Positions 10,466-19,475 of a DNA stretch of 64,000 nt are shown piece by piece. The notes beneath the pieces were generated by a model. It did no database searches and was not told the origin of the DNA. It was given only the letters and a program-made list of their open reading frames with translations. This stretch comes from Diplonema papillatum (Eukaryota > Euglenozoa > Diplonemea > Diplonemida > Diplonemidae): NCBI GenBank assembly GCA_030068145.1, contig JAPJBO010000329.1, positions 62,001 to 126,000 on the forward strand. Reading direction: 5' to 3'. The first letter of the stretch is position 1; every line of letters begins with the position of its first letter. The translations under genes were made by a program, and so were the position numbers.

Positions 10466-11129
10466 GCTCCCTCCCCCGGCACTACCCGGCACACTTGCTA
10501 CGTTTTGCAGGTAACGTGCGATGGCATAACACGTTGACACAGCGGTGATCACGTGGTGAATGCAGTTTAAACCCCATGTGATCACATTTTAGACTGTTTC
10601 GATTTGATGGCACAAGAAGAAGGGCAACCCGCAAGATTGTCACTACAACGTAATGTTAGTACGGAAATAATTCCCCCTCTTCCTCTTTTGGCATCCTTCC
10701 ACGTGTTACTTCTAGCGTTATTTGTGGATTAGAAGGTCGGTGTTTTAAAGTCTCCGTGTAACAAGTGGGTGGTGTGCGACCGCTTAGCACGCTCACTTTT
10801 GGCTGGGGGAAACTCAACATCTCGACAAAAAGCAGTGGGTTCGCTGCCTCACACACGGGATGGCACCGAAACGCGGGAGCGTAAATTAGTTCTCTTGATG
10901 ACGGGTCAGCACGTCTCGACCAATCACCGCGTGCAAACACTGCCAGCTTTTCCCTTCCAGGTGGCACGCAGAAGAAATGTGAAAATGGGGTTTTGCCTAG
11001 AGGCTTTTCGTGTTATTCTGCAGATGCTTTGAGCTATCTTTGTGTCGATGCTTTCAGTCGTCTTCTTAACCATGGTTAAGTGCGCAAATGGTGTCAGCCG
11101 AAGCTGTTAAAGCTTCGGCGCCGCCCACG
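10466..11129. other. No gene recognised
   Basis: It contains a fragment (10925-10985) related to the repeated blocks at 11700-11995, which share GCCAGCTTTTCCCTTCCAG. Nothing else is assignable. Confidence 0.35.
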
Positions 11130-11412
11130 TTATGTTTGTTTAGCATTGAGTTCTTTTAAGTACATGAACCACATGGATTAGCATGCACTGCCTTGAAAGT
11201 CAGGTTATCGGATGACGTCGTCACCTGCCATTGCGTCGTCAAGGTCGAGCATTTGTGGCGCTAGCGGGATTTGGCTTTCTTGCGATTCCAAAGACTGAGT
11301 CGGCGAGTACAAGGGCGGGCAGGAGTGCCTGTTTTCCACGTTATGTTTGTTTAGCATTGAGTTCTTTTGTAAGTACATGAACCACATGGATTAGCATGCA
11401 CTGTTTAGCATT
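11130..11412 (-). pseudogene. C-terminal exon fragment, paralogue of 23801-24253
   Basis: On the minus strand the last codons read QSLESQESQIPLAPQMLDLD then DAMAGDDVIR and a stop at 11205. The same C-terminus, one residue different, ends the longer frame at 23801-24253. The upstream Lys/Arg-rich part of that frame is missing here. A block with GTTTAGCATTGAGTTCTTTT is repeated three times around it (near 11138, 11350 and 11402), so the copy is truncated by local duplication. The family is not recognised. Confidence 0.6.
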
Positions 11413-11532
11413 GAGTTCTTTTTTTTTTTTTGCGGCTGCCAAACATCCCGTGACACCGCGCAAGGTGGTAAAACGCTCTTTTGTTTTCTTTTCGATGCTT
11501 TTGATGGGACATGCAGAAAGAGTGCATTAGTG

Positions 11533-11681
11533 CACCCCGGACTCCCACTCCGGATTGCGGGAGTGGTTTTGCGGTCGGCTTCACTCCCTCAATGCAGGAG
11601 TGGCACTCCCGCAATGCAGGAGTGGCCACTCCCGCACTTTTTCACTCCCGCATTAGTATACGGCTGCTGAAGTCCGGGGTG
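11533..11681. mobile_element. 149-bp foldback insertion with CACCCCGGACT ends
   Basis: The ends CACCCCGGACT and AGTCCGGGGTG are perfect inverted repeats, and the interior is rich in ACTCCCGCA repeats. Paralogous sequence without the insert exists at about 11803-11850, where AGAGTGCATCAGT runs straight into the CCGTCCGTATGTTCAG side. So this is an insertion into one member of a repeated block. The target duplication is unclear. Confidence 0.65.
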
Positions 11682-11699
11682 TGTTCCGTCCGTATTTTC

Positions 11700-11995
11700 A
11701 GCTTGGTATGTTTTGCCTTCTGATTGCCTGCCTCTTGATGAAGAAGTCAAAACTCTGCGTTCAAACACTGCCAGCGTTTCTCTTTCAGGTGGCACGCAGA
11801 AATAAGAGTGCATCAGTTTGTGCCGTCCGTATGTTCAGCTTGGTATGCTTTGCTCCTGATTGTCTGCCTCTTGATGAAGAAGTCAGAACACTGCATTCAA
11901 ACATTGCCAGCTTTTCCCTTCCAGGTGGAACGCAGAAGAAAGAGCCTCAGTTTGTGCTGTCTGTATTCTCAGCATGCATGTTCTGCCTCCTGACG
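11700..11995 (+). repeat. Three tandem diverged blocks of about 130 bp
   Basis: CTGCCTCTTGATGAAGAAGT, then CACTGCCAGCGTTTCTCTTTC, then a GGTGGCACGCAGAA segment recur in series. Each has a pyrimidine tract plus AG, resembling a 3' splice site. The first block carries the foldback insertion at 11533-11681. Confidence 0.6.
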
Positions 11996-12216
11996 ACCTC
12001 AGCGCTCTTCCCGTCTGCGTACACAGGCGCAGGGGCCGTCCGAGGGAGCGTATTGCGGTCGTATAGGAGGCTGTCCGCCACGTGTTCTTCATCCTCGTCG
12101 TTCTTGCGGTCTGCGTACTCGCTCCACCACGACTGCAGCGACGTTTCGAGGCTCTTCTGCTTGTCTTCCGGGGAGGCGGCGCCGTAGATGGCTGCCAAGG
12201 CTCCCTTCGACGCCAT
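11947..12216 (-). CDS. Hypothetical protein, probable first exon
   Basis: From the ATG at 12216 the minus strand reads MASKGALAAIYGAASPEDKQ and continues with an acidic, Trp-containing stretch (SLQSWWSEYADRK, NDEDEEHVADSL) to a stop at 11947. Composition and codon choice look like real protein up to about GKSAEVV (near 12000). After that the frame enters the repeated block, so a splice donor near 11998 (GAG then GTCGTC) is likely. No domain is recognised. The alternative upstream start at 12375 would run through repeat F3 and is unlikely. Confidence 0.45.
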   Translation of the reverse strand: MASKGALAAIYGAASPEDKQKSLETSLQSWWSEYADRKNDEDEEHVADSLLYDRNTLPRTAPAPVYADGKSAEVVRRQNMHAENTDSTN

Positions 12217-12303
12217 TGTCCTTCGCTTGATTATTTCTCTTTTTTTTTTTGGTGTCTGCCAAACCACGGGGTTCAGTGAGCGGTATACCCGCCGGTTTCC
12301 AAA

Positions 12304-12680
12304 AATACTCGGCGTAGCTGGTTCGACTCCGAATGGAACGGAAATATAGAGGTAATTGGTGAACTCCCGCAACATTTGCTCGAGTGCCGCACTTGAGACC
12401 GGACTTTGCTAAGTCACTTTAGCTCGAGCAAAAGTTGCTGGAGTTCACCGTGTAGAGGGCAAAACACAATACAATTATTTTTCGCTTACACCACCGTGTG
12501 TTGTTTTCTCACTCAGGACTTTGACCTGTGTGTTTGTGTGATTTGTCGTGTAGGGGTAGACCCGCATGACCTCACGTCCGTGCAACACGTGGTTCGGTAG
12601 TTACAGCACTTGGGATCCCTTCTGTTCTTTGCCATGCAGCATCGTCGAGCATTTCCTTTCAAGCTGGCGCTTGTGTAAAA
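12304..12680 (+). repeat. Dispersed repeat F3, near-complete copy
   Basis: F3 runs from ACTCGGCGTAGCTGG through CACCGTGTGTTG and GACTTTGACCTG, then TCGTGTAGGGGTAGACCC, to GAGCATTTCCTTTCAAGCTG and GCGCTTRTGTAAA. Other copies are at 18515-18764, 31070-31375, 40700-40790 (truncated) and 44255-44625 (carrying a gene fragment). It has no ORF of note beyond a short tail, VDPHDLTSVQ. Confidence 0.8.
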
Positions 12681-12985
12681 GAAAATGGCCGAGGAAACAG
12701 ATTCGAAGGAAGAGTGGATTCCAATGAACACTGATGCCACAGGGTGTGACAGCAATTGGCATGTTTTAGAGTTACGGATTTTACTTCTACGACCGGGTGT
12801 CATGGGGGGGCCTTCACGTGGCGACTGTTGACCGCACAATTGAGTCGCGGTCGCCGATCCCCCAACCGCCAGCATCTTCTACGACCGCCTCGGAATCTTC
12901 TTCAAAAGCAGAAGCGTACGTAAGTACAAATGTTTCCCGGAAACCCCTGGACTACTTGGGATGCTTAACATCGGGTTGCTTACAC

Positions 12986-13086
12986 GGGGCAGCAGGACAC
13001 CTAGTCCAGGTGGGTAGCGCCACCTCCCCGATGCGAGCTGATTGCCGGCTGGATGCGGGCAACTCCACCTTCGTACCGCCGACACA
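12986..13086 (+). repeat. 101-bp block shared with 19530-19632
   Basis: The block starts GGGGCAGCAGGACAC and ends CGTACCGCCGACAC. It recurs at 19530-19632 with modest divergence, and at both loci it lies directly before unrelated protein-like sequence. Confidence 0.7.
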
Positions 13087-13508
13087 GGTTCCTCCACCAA
13101 CTCAACTTGCGAGCTAGCGTGGTCCTCAGCAGCAACTGCGAGAAGGACGACTGCATGTACCGGCTGCTCGCCTTGGAGAGCGACGAGGGCCACCCGTTCA
13201 CGGGGCCCGCCTGCGACGAGCTCTTTCGGGTCAAGCACGCCGGCCTGCGCACCCCTCTGCTTCGGTCCGCTTCGAAAGGGTCGACGCCCCTTTCCGCGGC
13301 GAAGCACCGGAACTCCAACGGGCACAGCCCCTCCACGTGGAATGAGGACCGATGCACGCCGTCGTGCGACTACTGCTACTTCCGCGGGTCCTTGCGCGAC
13401 GTCGAGATCCACGCCTCCGCGTGCCACTCGAAGGAGCTCGCGGAAGCTCGAACGAGTGTCGTCAGCTTTTCACTGGGGGGTGCTTTTTACAAGGCACTTA
13501 GAGATTGA
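13087..13508 (+). CDS. Exon candidate with a C2HC-like zinc-binding motif
   Basis: The frame reads NLRASVVLSSNCEKDDCMYR, LLALESDEGHPFTGPACDEL and later CTPSCDYCYFRG, ending at 13508. The segment CDYC followed ten to twelve residues later by HASAC is a C-x2-C ... H-x3-C pattern seen in TRAF-type and related zinc fingers. With no ATG at a natural start and an upstream block shared with another locus, this is a fragment or an internal exon. The opposite strand is also open but has no motif, so I prefer this strand. Expression is unknown. Confidence 0.4.
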
Positions 13509-14029
13509 AATTGGAATTGCATAGTTGTCGCCGCCACTCTAAACGATCGAAACAGAATCGACTGATGAACTTGGGCTGAATCCCAAAGCAAAATTTGACT
13601 TTGTTGACAGACAGAGTCGCAGCGACCGGAAAACTACCATGACTATCTGGCGATGGTGGCATGAGCCACGGTTGGAGTTCTGCCCCCCCCCCCTATCCAT
13701 CAGGCATAGTTCACCATCTTTCGGGTCCCAACAAGTGTACTTAACCTCAAATCCCTTTCCAGTAAATCAGGATCGGGCTGTGCTGCGTCCTCAAGGATTG
13801 GCACATCGGCTTGTGGGTTTGACACGGTTTCCATCAAATCCTCCCTCCTTGCGCGAGGAAAAGCGTTTTTACCGAGCCCACGTCCTATGTTCTTCGGTCA
13901 GTGTTGTCGAGAGCTGCGACTCCCACATCAACTCACCTATTCCTCCCGGCGTCAGGGGAGTTGCGGCCACGTTTCTTCCTGTTGACGAGCGACTACGGCC
14001 ATACCCCTATTTCTGGTCTCCCGTATCTT
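13509..14029. other. No gene recognised; C12 tract at 13683
   Basis: I find no repeat from the other families and no convincing protein. A run of C occurs at 13683-13694. Confidence 0.35.
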
Positions 14030-14234
14030 AACCACATACGGACGGAGGATGGTGTTAATTTTGGGAAAATGAACTTTTCAAGACAAACCTTGGGTGGGTT
14101 TCGTAGGTCAAAAAATGGGAACCGAGGGGTGCATTTGAAAGATTTCGTGGCAGATCCTCCAAATGCGCACCTCGACGCTGAATGACTACACATGGAAGTG
14201 ACCCAGGACGGGCACCCGTGGCGTCTTGCAGATT
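14030..14234 (+). mobile_element. Miniature element with AACCACATACGGACG end, truncated copy
   Basis: The left terminus AACCACATACGGACGG is intact, and the body matches the complete copy at 20317-20589 up to TCTTGCAGAT, where similarity stops. With the copy at 14516-14806 it forms a large inverted pair about 280 bp apart. Confidence 0.7.
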
Positions 14235-14515
14235 GGAGGGGTAAGCAAACGCAGGCCCCACCGGTTGCCCCCCCCCTTTGAAAAGGTCCGGCGCTTCCCA
14301 AGAATAGCGAAGAAACAGAAGGGATTCCAACCCTCACATACATGCACACATACAGGATTACACACACAAATCTAGCTTGTACGCCTTCGGCGCGGCAAGT
14401 TAGAAAGTGACACCTTCGTCGGTCGGTGCTCCGTTTGTGTGAGGAGACGTGTGTTGAATACCCGATTACCGTGGCACCCCTCTTGCGAAAGTGTACCACG
14501 AAGGTGTGGACACAG
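14235..14515. other. Spacer between two inverted miniature elements
   Basis: This unassigned stretch contains a C8 tract and no protein-like frame. It lies in the loop of the inverted pair formed by the elements on each side. Confidence 0.4.
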
Positions 14516-14806
14516 GTCCCGCGAGTTTATGAATTAACTACGCCATGCGGCGTAGTTCGTCCGTATGTGGTTAATTCATTAATTCGCGGGTATCTGCAAG
14601 ACGCCACGGGTGCCCGTCCTGGGTCACTTCCATGTGTAGTCATTCAGCGTCGAGGTGCGCATTTGGAAGACCTGCCACGAAATATTTCAAATGCACCCCT
14701 CGGTTCCCATTATTTTGACCAGCGAAACCCCTCTTGAGTATGACCCAAGGTTTGCCTCGAAACGTCCATTTCCCAAAATGTACACCACCCTTCGTCGTAT
14801 GTGGTT
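14516..14806 (-). mobile_element. Miniature element with AACCACATACGGACG end, inverted copy
   Basis: In reverse orientation this copy ends at 14806 with CGTCGTATGTGGTT. At its other end the terminal hairpin between AATTAACTACGCC and TGTGGTTAATT is flipped relative to the copy at 20317, so that CGTCCGTATGTGGTTAATT points inward. That suggests inversion of the hairpin through its short palindromes. Confidence 0.65.
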
Positions 14807-15129
14807 AATAGGTTCTTCCCACCTCGAGTCCAGCTCGTAACCTCGCTCCGGCGGCGGGCCCAATGCGTCGCAGTTTGCGTGCAGTGACACACCCCAGTCC
14901 ACTGTGCCCTGTGGTCGACCTCCTTCACGGGACTAATGATAGCAGAATAGCAGAATGCAAAGGCGGGATCAAAAGAGATTAAACGGACAGAGGCTTTCGC
15001 TCCTGGCCGAGCAGCTGTGCTCAGCTTCTATTTACGGGTACAGGTGAGCGTTATCTTCGTTCTTTAGACTCGAATTCTGCTTATGTGTTTGTTGTCTGTG
15101 TGGGTGTCTTGTGTGCGAGTCGTGCTCGT
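14807..15129. other. No gene recognised
   Basis: There is no repeat family member or protein-like frame that I can support here. Confidence 0.35.
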
Positions 15130-15500
15130 GCGGCCTAAGAACCGGGTAGCAATTCCACAGTAAAACAAGCGTTGCTACTTGACATGCTTGCTTGACGCGA
15201 GTGAAGTCTCGGTGGTTGAACTGTTCGCCGGGGGGTAAAGAACACGTGGTCCTTGTACCTGTCTGCTTCCGGCTTCAGCACGTTGCTTCGTGAATTGCGC
15301 GTGCTGTTGCTGAGCCGCATCAAGGTACGAGACCTTCCAGAAGGCGGAAATCCTCCAAGGAGGCTCTACGGCAAACGTCTGCTTGTCTGTCACGAGGGCA
15401 GACTTCGCCGGGTCAAGGTACGAGAGCTTGTGCTTGTAGACAGTGCGGTAGGTGTCGATGTTGACAACAAGGCACGTTGCGGATAGTCTTCGGCGGAAGT
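15130..15500 (-). pseudogene. Broken duplicate(s) of the glycosyltransferase 3' end
   Basis: Two pieces of the gene at 15504-16901 are repeated immediately downstream of it. At 15335-15480 is its last ~45 codons (VNIDTYRTVYKHKLSY and SALVTDKQTFAVEPP). At 15205-15330 are scrambled pieces around DRYKDHVFFTP and KHAKF-region sequence. The frames differ and no complete motif survives. This is a local tandem duplication. Confidence 0.75.
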
Positions 15501-15503
15501 TCT

Positions 15504-16901
15504 TCAAGGAGGCTCTACGGCAAACGTCTGCTTGTCTGTCACGAGGGCAGACTTCGACGGGTCGGGGTACGAGAGCTTGTGCTTGTAGACAGTGCGGTAG
15601 GTGTCGATGTTGACGAAGAGGCACGTAGCCTTGCGCCGGGTCCTCCAGAAGGCCGTGTCCCCGAAGCCCGACTGCGCCATGAGCATGTGCTGCGCCTCGC
15701 CCAGGACGTAGTGGTTGAGGAGCGTGAGCTTGAACTTGTCAATTTTGACAGCGTCTGCGTCGGCCTGCTGATACTTGTCCGGGCGGACTTGGTGCAGCTC
15801 GCTCGAGTCTGTGTGGTTGAACTGTTCGCCGGGCGTGAAGAACACGCGGTCCTTGTACCGGTCTTGCACCAAGCCCAGGAACCGCGGAGCGTCGGTGGTC
15901 ACGAATATGGGGCAGCCCGCCATGCCCGGCAGCGCGGAGACCGCGTCGATCTCGGCCCAGAAGAACCGGAACGCCTGGGGGTGCGTGCGCCACTTCTCGG
16001 GGATCGCGAGGCCGGTCGCCCACGGCCCTGACACCCGGACCTGCAGGCCGAGGAACGCCGGCTTCCCGCGGGTGACAGCCGCCACGGAGGCCCTCGTCTC
16101 CTCGGTGGGCACGAACAGCAGGTCGAACAGGCACGCGTAGAAGCAGTTCAACCCGCAGCCGGCCAGCCCCATCTTCGCGATCACGGCACGCAGCCGAGGC
16201 TCCGCAAGCGCGTAATTCGTCGGCTCGAAGCTATTGGCCTGCACTCGGAGGTCAATCCGGTCCGTCTCCGGCTTCGCGAGGTGCTTCATGAACTTCGCGT
16301 GCTTGTTGAGCCGCATCAACGAGCTATCGACCGGGATATGCGACACTTCGCTCTCATTCGACACGTGCCACTTGATAACCGCCTCGTCGTAGAACACCGT
16401 CAGCGGCGCTGGATACGGACTATACAGCCGAAACCGCCTTCCTGTCACCATCGCAAGGAACAGGCTGGTGACGATCCCTCTCATTCTGTCACCTGTGCCT
16501 CCGCAAAACAGCCGTTTGTGCGGCTCGCAGTTGTACACGAGCACCCGCTCGTGCGTCTTTCCGAGGTACCCGCGGAGAAAGCCGGCGAACGCCGGCGCCA
16601 TCACGGCGCAGCTCCCGGGCAGGGCTCGGTCCGCTCTTTCCGGAAGCGGTTGCTCCTCGGGTGGGCCCGAAGCGGCAGCTCGGCCTCCTTCTGCTGGGGG
16701 CGGCGGCCTGGCCGGCGTAGCCGGGTGGTCGTCTGCCTTCCCTCCGGCGGGCGAAGAACCGATCGCCGCTCTGGTTGCCGCGCCAGACACGCCGTCTTTA
16801 TCGTCCATGACGCCGGAGAGGTGCAAGAGCTCGGTAGCGAGCATCGTGGTTCCCGCAACCACCGCAAAGCCCATGGCGCCACGCAGCGGCGGCATCGCCA
16901 C
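15504..16901 (-). CDS. Glycosyltransferase-like protein with fucosyltransferase-type motif
   Basis: A 465-codon frame without interruption. Residues 8-30 (GAMGFAVVAGTTMLATELLH) form a hydrophobic segment suited to a type II signal anchor, followed by a Pro/Gly/Ala-rich stem (40-95) and a folded domain. In that domain CGGTGDRMRG (133-142) followed by TSLFLAMVTGRRFRL resembles the conserved nucleotide-sugar region of NodZ/FUT8/O-fucosyltransferase-like enzymes; IFVTTDAPRFL and GEAQHMLMAQSGFGDTAFWR near the C-terminus also fit such folds. I infer a Golgi glycosyltransferase, perhaps using GDP-fucose; donor and acceptor are not shown by the sequence. The start at 16901 gives the anchor; Met3 and Met10 are alternatives. 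Fragments of this gene lie at 15130-15500, 17186-17480 and 44419-44605. Confidence 0.7.
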   Translation of the reverse strand: MAMPPLRGAMGFAVVAGTTMLATELLHLSGVMDDKDGVSGAATRAAIGSSPAGGKADDHPATPARPPPPAEGGRAAASGPPEEQPLPERADRALPGSCAVMAPAFAGFLRGYLGKTHERVLVYNCEPHKRLFCGGTGDRMRGIVTSLFLAMVTGRRFRLYSPYPAPLTVFYDEAVIKWHVSNESEVSHIPVDSSLMRLNKHAKFMKHLAKPETDRIDLRVQANSFEPTNYALAEPRLRAVIAKMGLAGCGLNCFYACLFDLLFVPTEETRASVAAVTRGKPAFLGLQVRVSGPWATGLAIPEKWRTHPQAFRFFWAEIDAVSALPGMAGCPIFVTTDAPRFLGLVQDRYKDRVFFTPGEQFNHTDSSELHQVRPDKYQQADADAVKIDKFKLTLLNHYVLGEAQHMLMAQSGFGDTAFWRTRRKATCLFVNIDTYRTVYKHKLSYPDPSKSALVTDKQTFAVEPP

Positions 16902-17185
16902 GTCAAGCTACCTCCACTTCCTCACCAGCGCTTGGTGCTGGCATCAAGTCTGCTTTAGAGAGATAGAGTGGGTTTGCGTGATTGTGTGGGGGTATTCCTT
17001 TTCCAGCGGTTTCCTGAGGGTTAAAGGGATTTCAGGGGGTTCTTGTACGCATATATGGCGCGTGTGCTTGTGCGACACCGTGCATGTACCTGTGTTTTTA
17101 GGGTTATCGTTCGCTTGAGAAACCGGGATTCTGGAGTCTCCGGGTGGCCTTCGCCATTTTTTTGTTATCTACCGACTATTTACCA
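16902..17185. other. 5' flank of the glycosyltransferase gene; F1 core at 17098-17158
   Basis: This GT-rich, non-coding stretch carries an F1 fragment (GTTCGCTTGAGAAACCGGG and GGAGTCTCCGGGTGGCC). No promoter motif is certain. Confidence 0.4.
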
Positions 17186-17480
17186 TCATCCTTTCACCTG
17201 TGCCCTCCGCAAAACAGCCGTTTGTGCGGCTCGCAGTTGTACACGAGCACCCGCTCGTGCGTCTTTCCGAGGTACCCGCGGAGAAAGTCGGCGAACGCCG
17301 GCGCCATCACGGCGCAGCTCCCGGGCAGGGCTCGGTTCGCTCTTCCCGGAAGCGGTTGCTCCTCGGGTGGGCGGCCCGAAGCGGCAGCTCGGCCTCCTTC
17401 TGCTGGGGGCGGCGGCCGGCTGTCGGTGGCCGGCGTAGCCGGGTGGTCGTCTGCCTTCCCTCCGGCGGGCGAAGAGCGGC
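17186..17480 (-). pseudogene. Duplicate of the glycosyltransferase 5' coding region
   Basis: The minus strand repeats codons ~48-136 of the gene at 15504-16901: the Pro-rich stem, then SCAVMAPAFADFLRGYLGKT and CEPHKRLFCGG. It has small insertions (TDSR in the stem) and breaks off just before the GDR motif. The anchor and catalytic region are absent. Repeat F4 begins soon after its 5' side. Confidence 0.85.
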
Positions 17481-17499
17481 TGCCAAAAAACTTGCCGCG

Positions 17500-17660
17500 A
17501 CACCTACGATCAAAGTAAAGAGGTCTTTTTTGTTGAACGCTTACGCCCGCCACTAAACCCAGATTTACCTGTGTTTCGGGTGTGGGCTACAGCACATTTA
17601 CCTCCTTTGATCTATCGCAACTGGCAGTCTCCTCAAGCATTTCCTCCAAAGCGGGTGCTC
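17500..17660 (+). repeat. Dispersed repeat F4
   Basis: F4 contains TTGTTGAACGCTTACGCCC, then GCCACTAAACCCAGATTTACC, then ACAGCACATTTACCTCC, ending near AAGCAGGTGCTTATACAAA. Fuller copies at 47858-48075 and 61705-61930 start with ACTCGAGGGGCTGCCTTGTG. Others are at 18155-18480 and 51850-51990 (inverted), with fragments at 29320-29405 and 32614-33025. Confidence 0.8.
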
Positions 17661-18154
17661 GTACAAAGAAAGAAACGCCCAGGTAACGAGGAGAGACGCA
17701 CTGCGCGATTGGAACACACACGTTCACACCCGAAACAAGAAAAGAACAGGAACTGACTGGACCGAAGCTTCGGAGCCGAAAGTGGTGACGTTGCATTGGA
17801 GGTAATGTTGTCCACTGGTCCTGAGCCTCAATACGAGTAGCCGTAGAACTTCTTGATTCGCAGATAGCTAGCCTAATAAGATGCTCTGCATCTTATTAGG
17901 ACCCCCACGAACCACGCACATAGGTGGGCTATTTTTCACGAATCTCTTCATCGGGGCTGAAAGCTTGCAAGATTTTGTCGAAAACGTGCTGTGCCTTGTT
18001 ACCACGAAGAAATTTCACCAACGAGGGGATCGATTTCCGCCCTTCCCAATCATAACGTGCAGCTTCTTTGGAGTTCTTTCACACCAAAAAACAAAGTCTC
18101 GTCTTCTTGTTGCGCTAGTGGGGAGTCATTTGCATGCAAATATGTACCACACTA
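17661..18154. other. No gene recognised; F8 piece at 18105-18150
   Basis: It holds a fragment of repeat F8 (CGTCTTCTTGTTGCG, then ATTTGCATGCAAAT). No protein-like frame is convincing. Confidence 0.35.
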
Positions 18155-18480
18155 GTGTGAAAAATACTCGAGGGACTGCCTTGTGCTCATTTCGAAGGAG
18201 GCTAGAGGGGGAGAAAATAATACAACTACGAAGCGGGTCTTTTTTGTTGAACGCTTGCGCGAGGACAACTCTGTGACGCGACGTGCCCGTCCCGTCGTAG
18301 ATGAGGCTCAAAACGTGGAGCCTCTGCTGGTTCACGCGGATTTGTTGAACGCTTACGCCCGCCACTAAACCCAGATTTACCTGTGTTTCGTGTGGGCTAC
18401 AGCACATTTACCTCCTTTGATCTATCGCAACTGGCAGTCTCCTCAAGCATTTCCTACAAAGCAGGTGCTTATACAAAAAA
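18155..18480 (+). repeat. F4 copy with a ~110-bp internal insertion
   Basis: Compared with F4 at 47858-48075, this copy has extra sequence between two copies of TTGTTGAACGCTTRCGC (18244 and 18343). The insert is therefore bounded by a direct repeat of part of F4. Confidence 0.65.
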
Positions 18481-18514
18481 ACAACACACGGCGGTGTATC
18501 CGAAGAACAAAACA

Positions 18515-18764
18515 GCTGCTTTGACTCCGAATGGAAGGGAGGAAATACAGAGGTAGAAGGGCAAATCCAATACGAATACAATTTGGTTTGTTCTTCGCTT
18601 ACGCCACCGTGTGTTGTTTACTCAATCAGGACTTTGACCTGTTGTGTTTGTGTGTCTTGTCGTGTAGGGGTAGACCCACATGATCTCACGTCCGTTCAAC
18701 GCCCTTTCAGTTTCTTGTCTGGCAGCTTCGTCGAGCATTTCCTTCCAAGCTGGCGCTTATGTAA
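18515..18764 (+). repeat. F3 copy running into a 28S fragment
   Basis: F3 is recognised by ACTCCGAATGGAAGG, CGCCACCGTGTGTTG and GGGGTAGACCCACATGATC. Its usual end GGCGCTTATGTAAA (18752) is followed at once by 28S sequence. Confidence 0.75.
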
Positions 18765-18812
18765 AGAATTTGCCACAAGGGATTGTGGCAGCCAAGCGTT
18801 CAAAGCGACGTT

Positions 18813-18844
<32 letters not shown>

Positions 18845-18876
18845 GCCTAGACAAGCAGAATTGTCGGAGCCTACTA
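18765..18876 (+). rRNA. 28S rRNA fragment (domain VI start)
   Basis: GGCAGCCAAGCGTTC, AGCGACGTTGCTTTTTGATC and CTTCGATGTCGGCTCTTCC are highly conserved large-subunit rRNA. The piece ends after AAGCAGAATTGTC. It is too short to be functional. Confidence 0.85.
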
Positions 18877-18920
18877 CGGGCCCTGAGTAACTCACGCATT
18901 CCTTTTGACTGGGTTCTGGC

Positions 18921-19328
18921 TTAGAGGCGTTCAGCCATAATCCATCCAGTGGTAGCATCACGGCACTGTCCGATCGAACAACCGCAGATACCAGGGACTA
19001 GAAACGGGAGTTCCTCTCGTACTACCCCGTATTGCTGTCGGAATGCGCTGGCCCGATGGGCTCTCTCTCCATCAATAGGATAAAACCAACCTGTCTCACG
19101 ACGGTCACGTTCTCTGTTAGTGGGTGAACAATCCAACCCTTAGACAATTCTGTTTGTCTAAGTTAGGAAGAGCGTTCAGCCATAATCCATCCAGTGGTAG
19201 CATCACGGCACTGTCCGATCGAACAGCCGTAGATACCAGGGACTAGAAACGGGACTTCCTCTCGTACTACCCCGTATTGCTGTCGGAATGCGCTGGCCCG
19301 ATGGGCTCTCTCTCCATCAGTAGGGTAA

Positions 19329-19372
<44 letters not shown>

Positions 19373-19420
19373 GTTAGTGGGTGAACACTCCAAGCCTTGG
19401 ACAATTCTGCTTGTCTAGGT

Positions 19421-19452
<32 letters not shown>

Positions 19453-19475
19453 AACGGCGCTATGAACCTTGGGCT
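18921..19475 (-). rRNA. 28S rRNA 3'-end tandem dimer, minus strand
   Basis: Read on the minus strand, two copies of the last ~240-257 nt of 28S lie head to tail with a period of 244 bp. They include ACCGTCGTGAGACAGGTTGG, the sarcin-ricin loop (TACGAGAGGAACTCCCG) and the 3' end GGCTGAACGCCTCTAAG. The copy nearer 18921 lacks 13 nt (the GGGTTTAGACC region). Upstream, at 19430-19475, the CTTCGATGTCGGCTCTTCC segment is attached. The same dimer occurs in plus orientation at 44925-45420. Confidence 0.9.

Noticed and set aside
12310-12340. GGTTCGACTCC, identical to a tRNA/Pol III B box, in repeat F3
   Set aside because: No cloverleaf can be folded around it, and other F3 copies have CTTCGACTCC or TTTGACTCC, so a SINE-type Pol III promoter is not supported.
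18921-19393. ORFs of 71-76 codons in the 28S dimers (also 44936-45420), reading RETGWFYPTDGERAHRASAF
   Set aside because: They are conceptual translations of conserved rRNA sequence.
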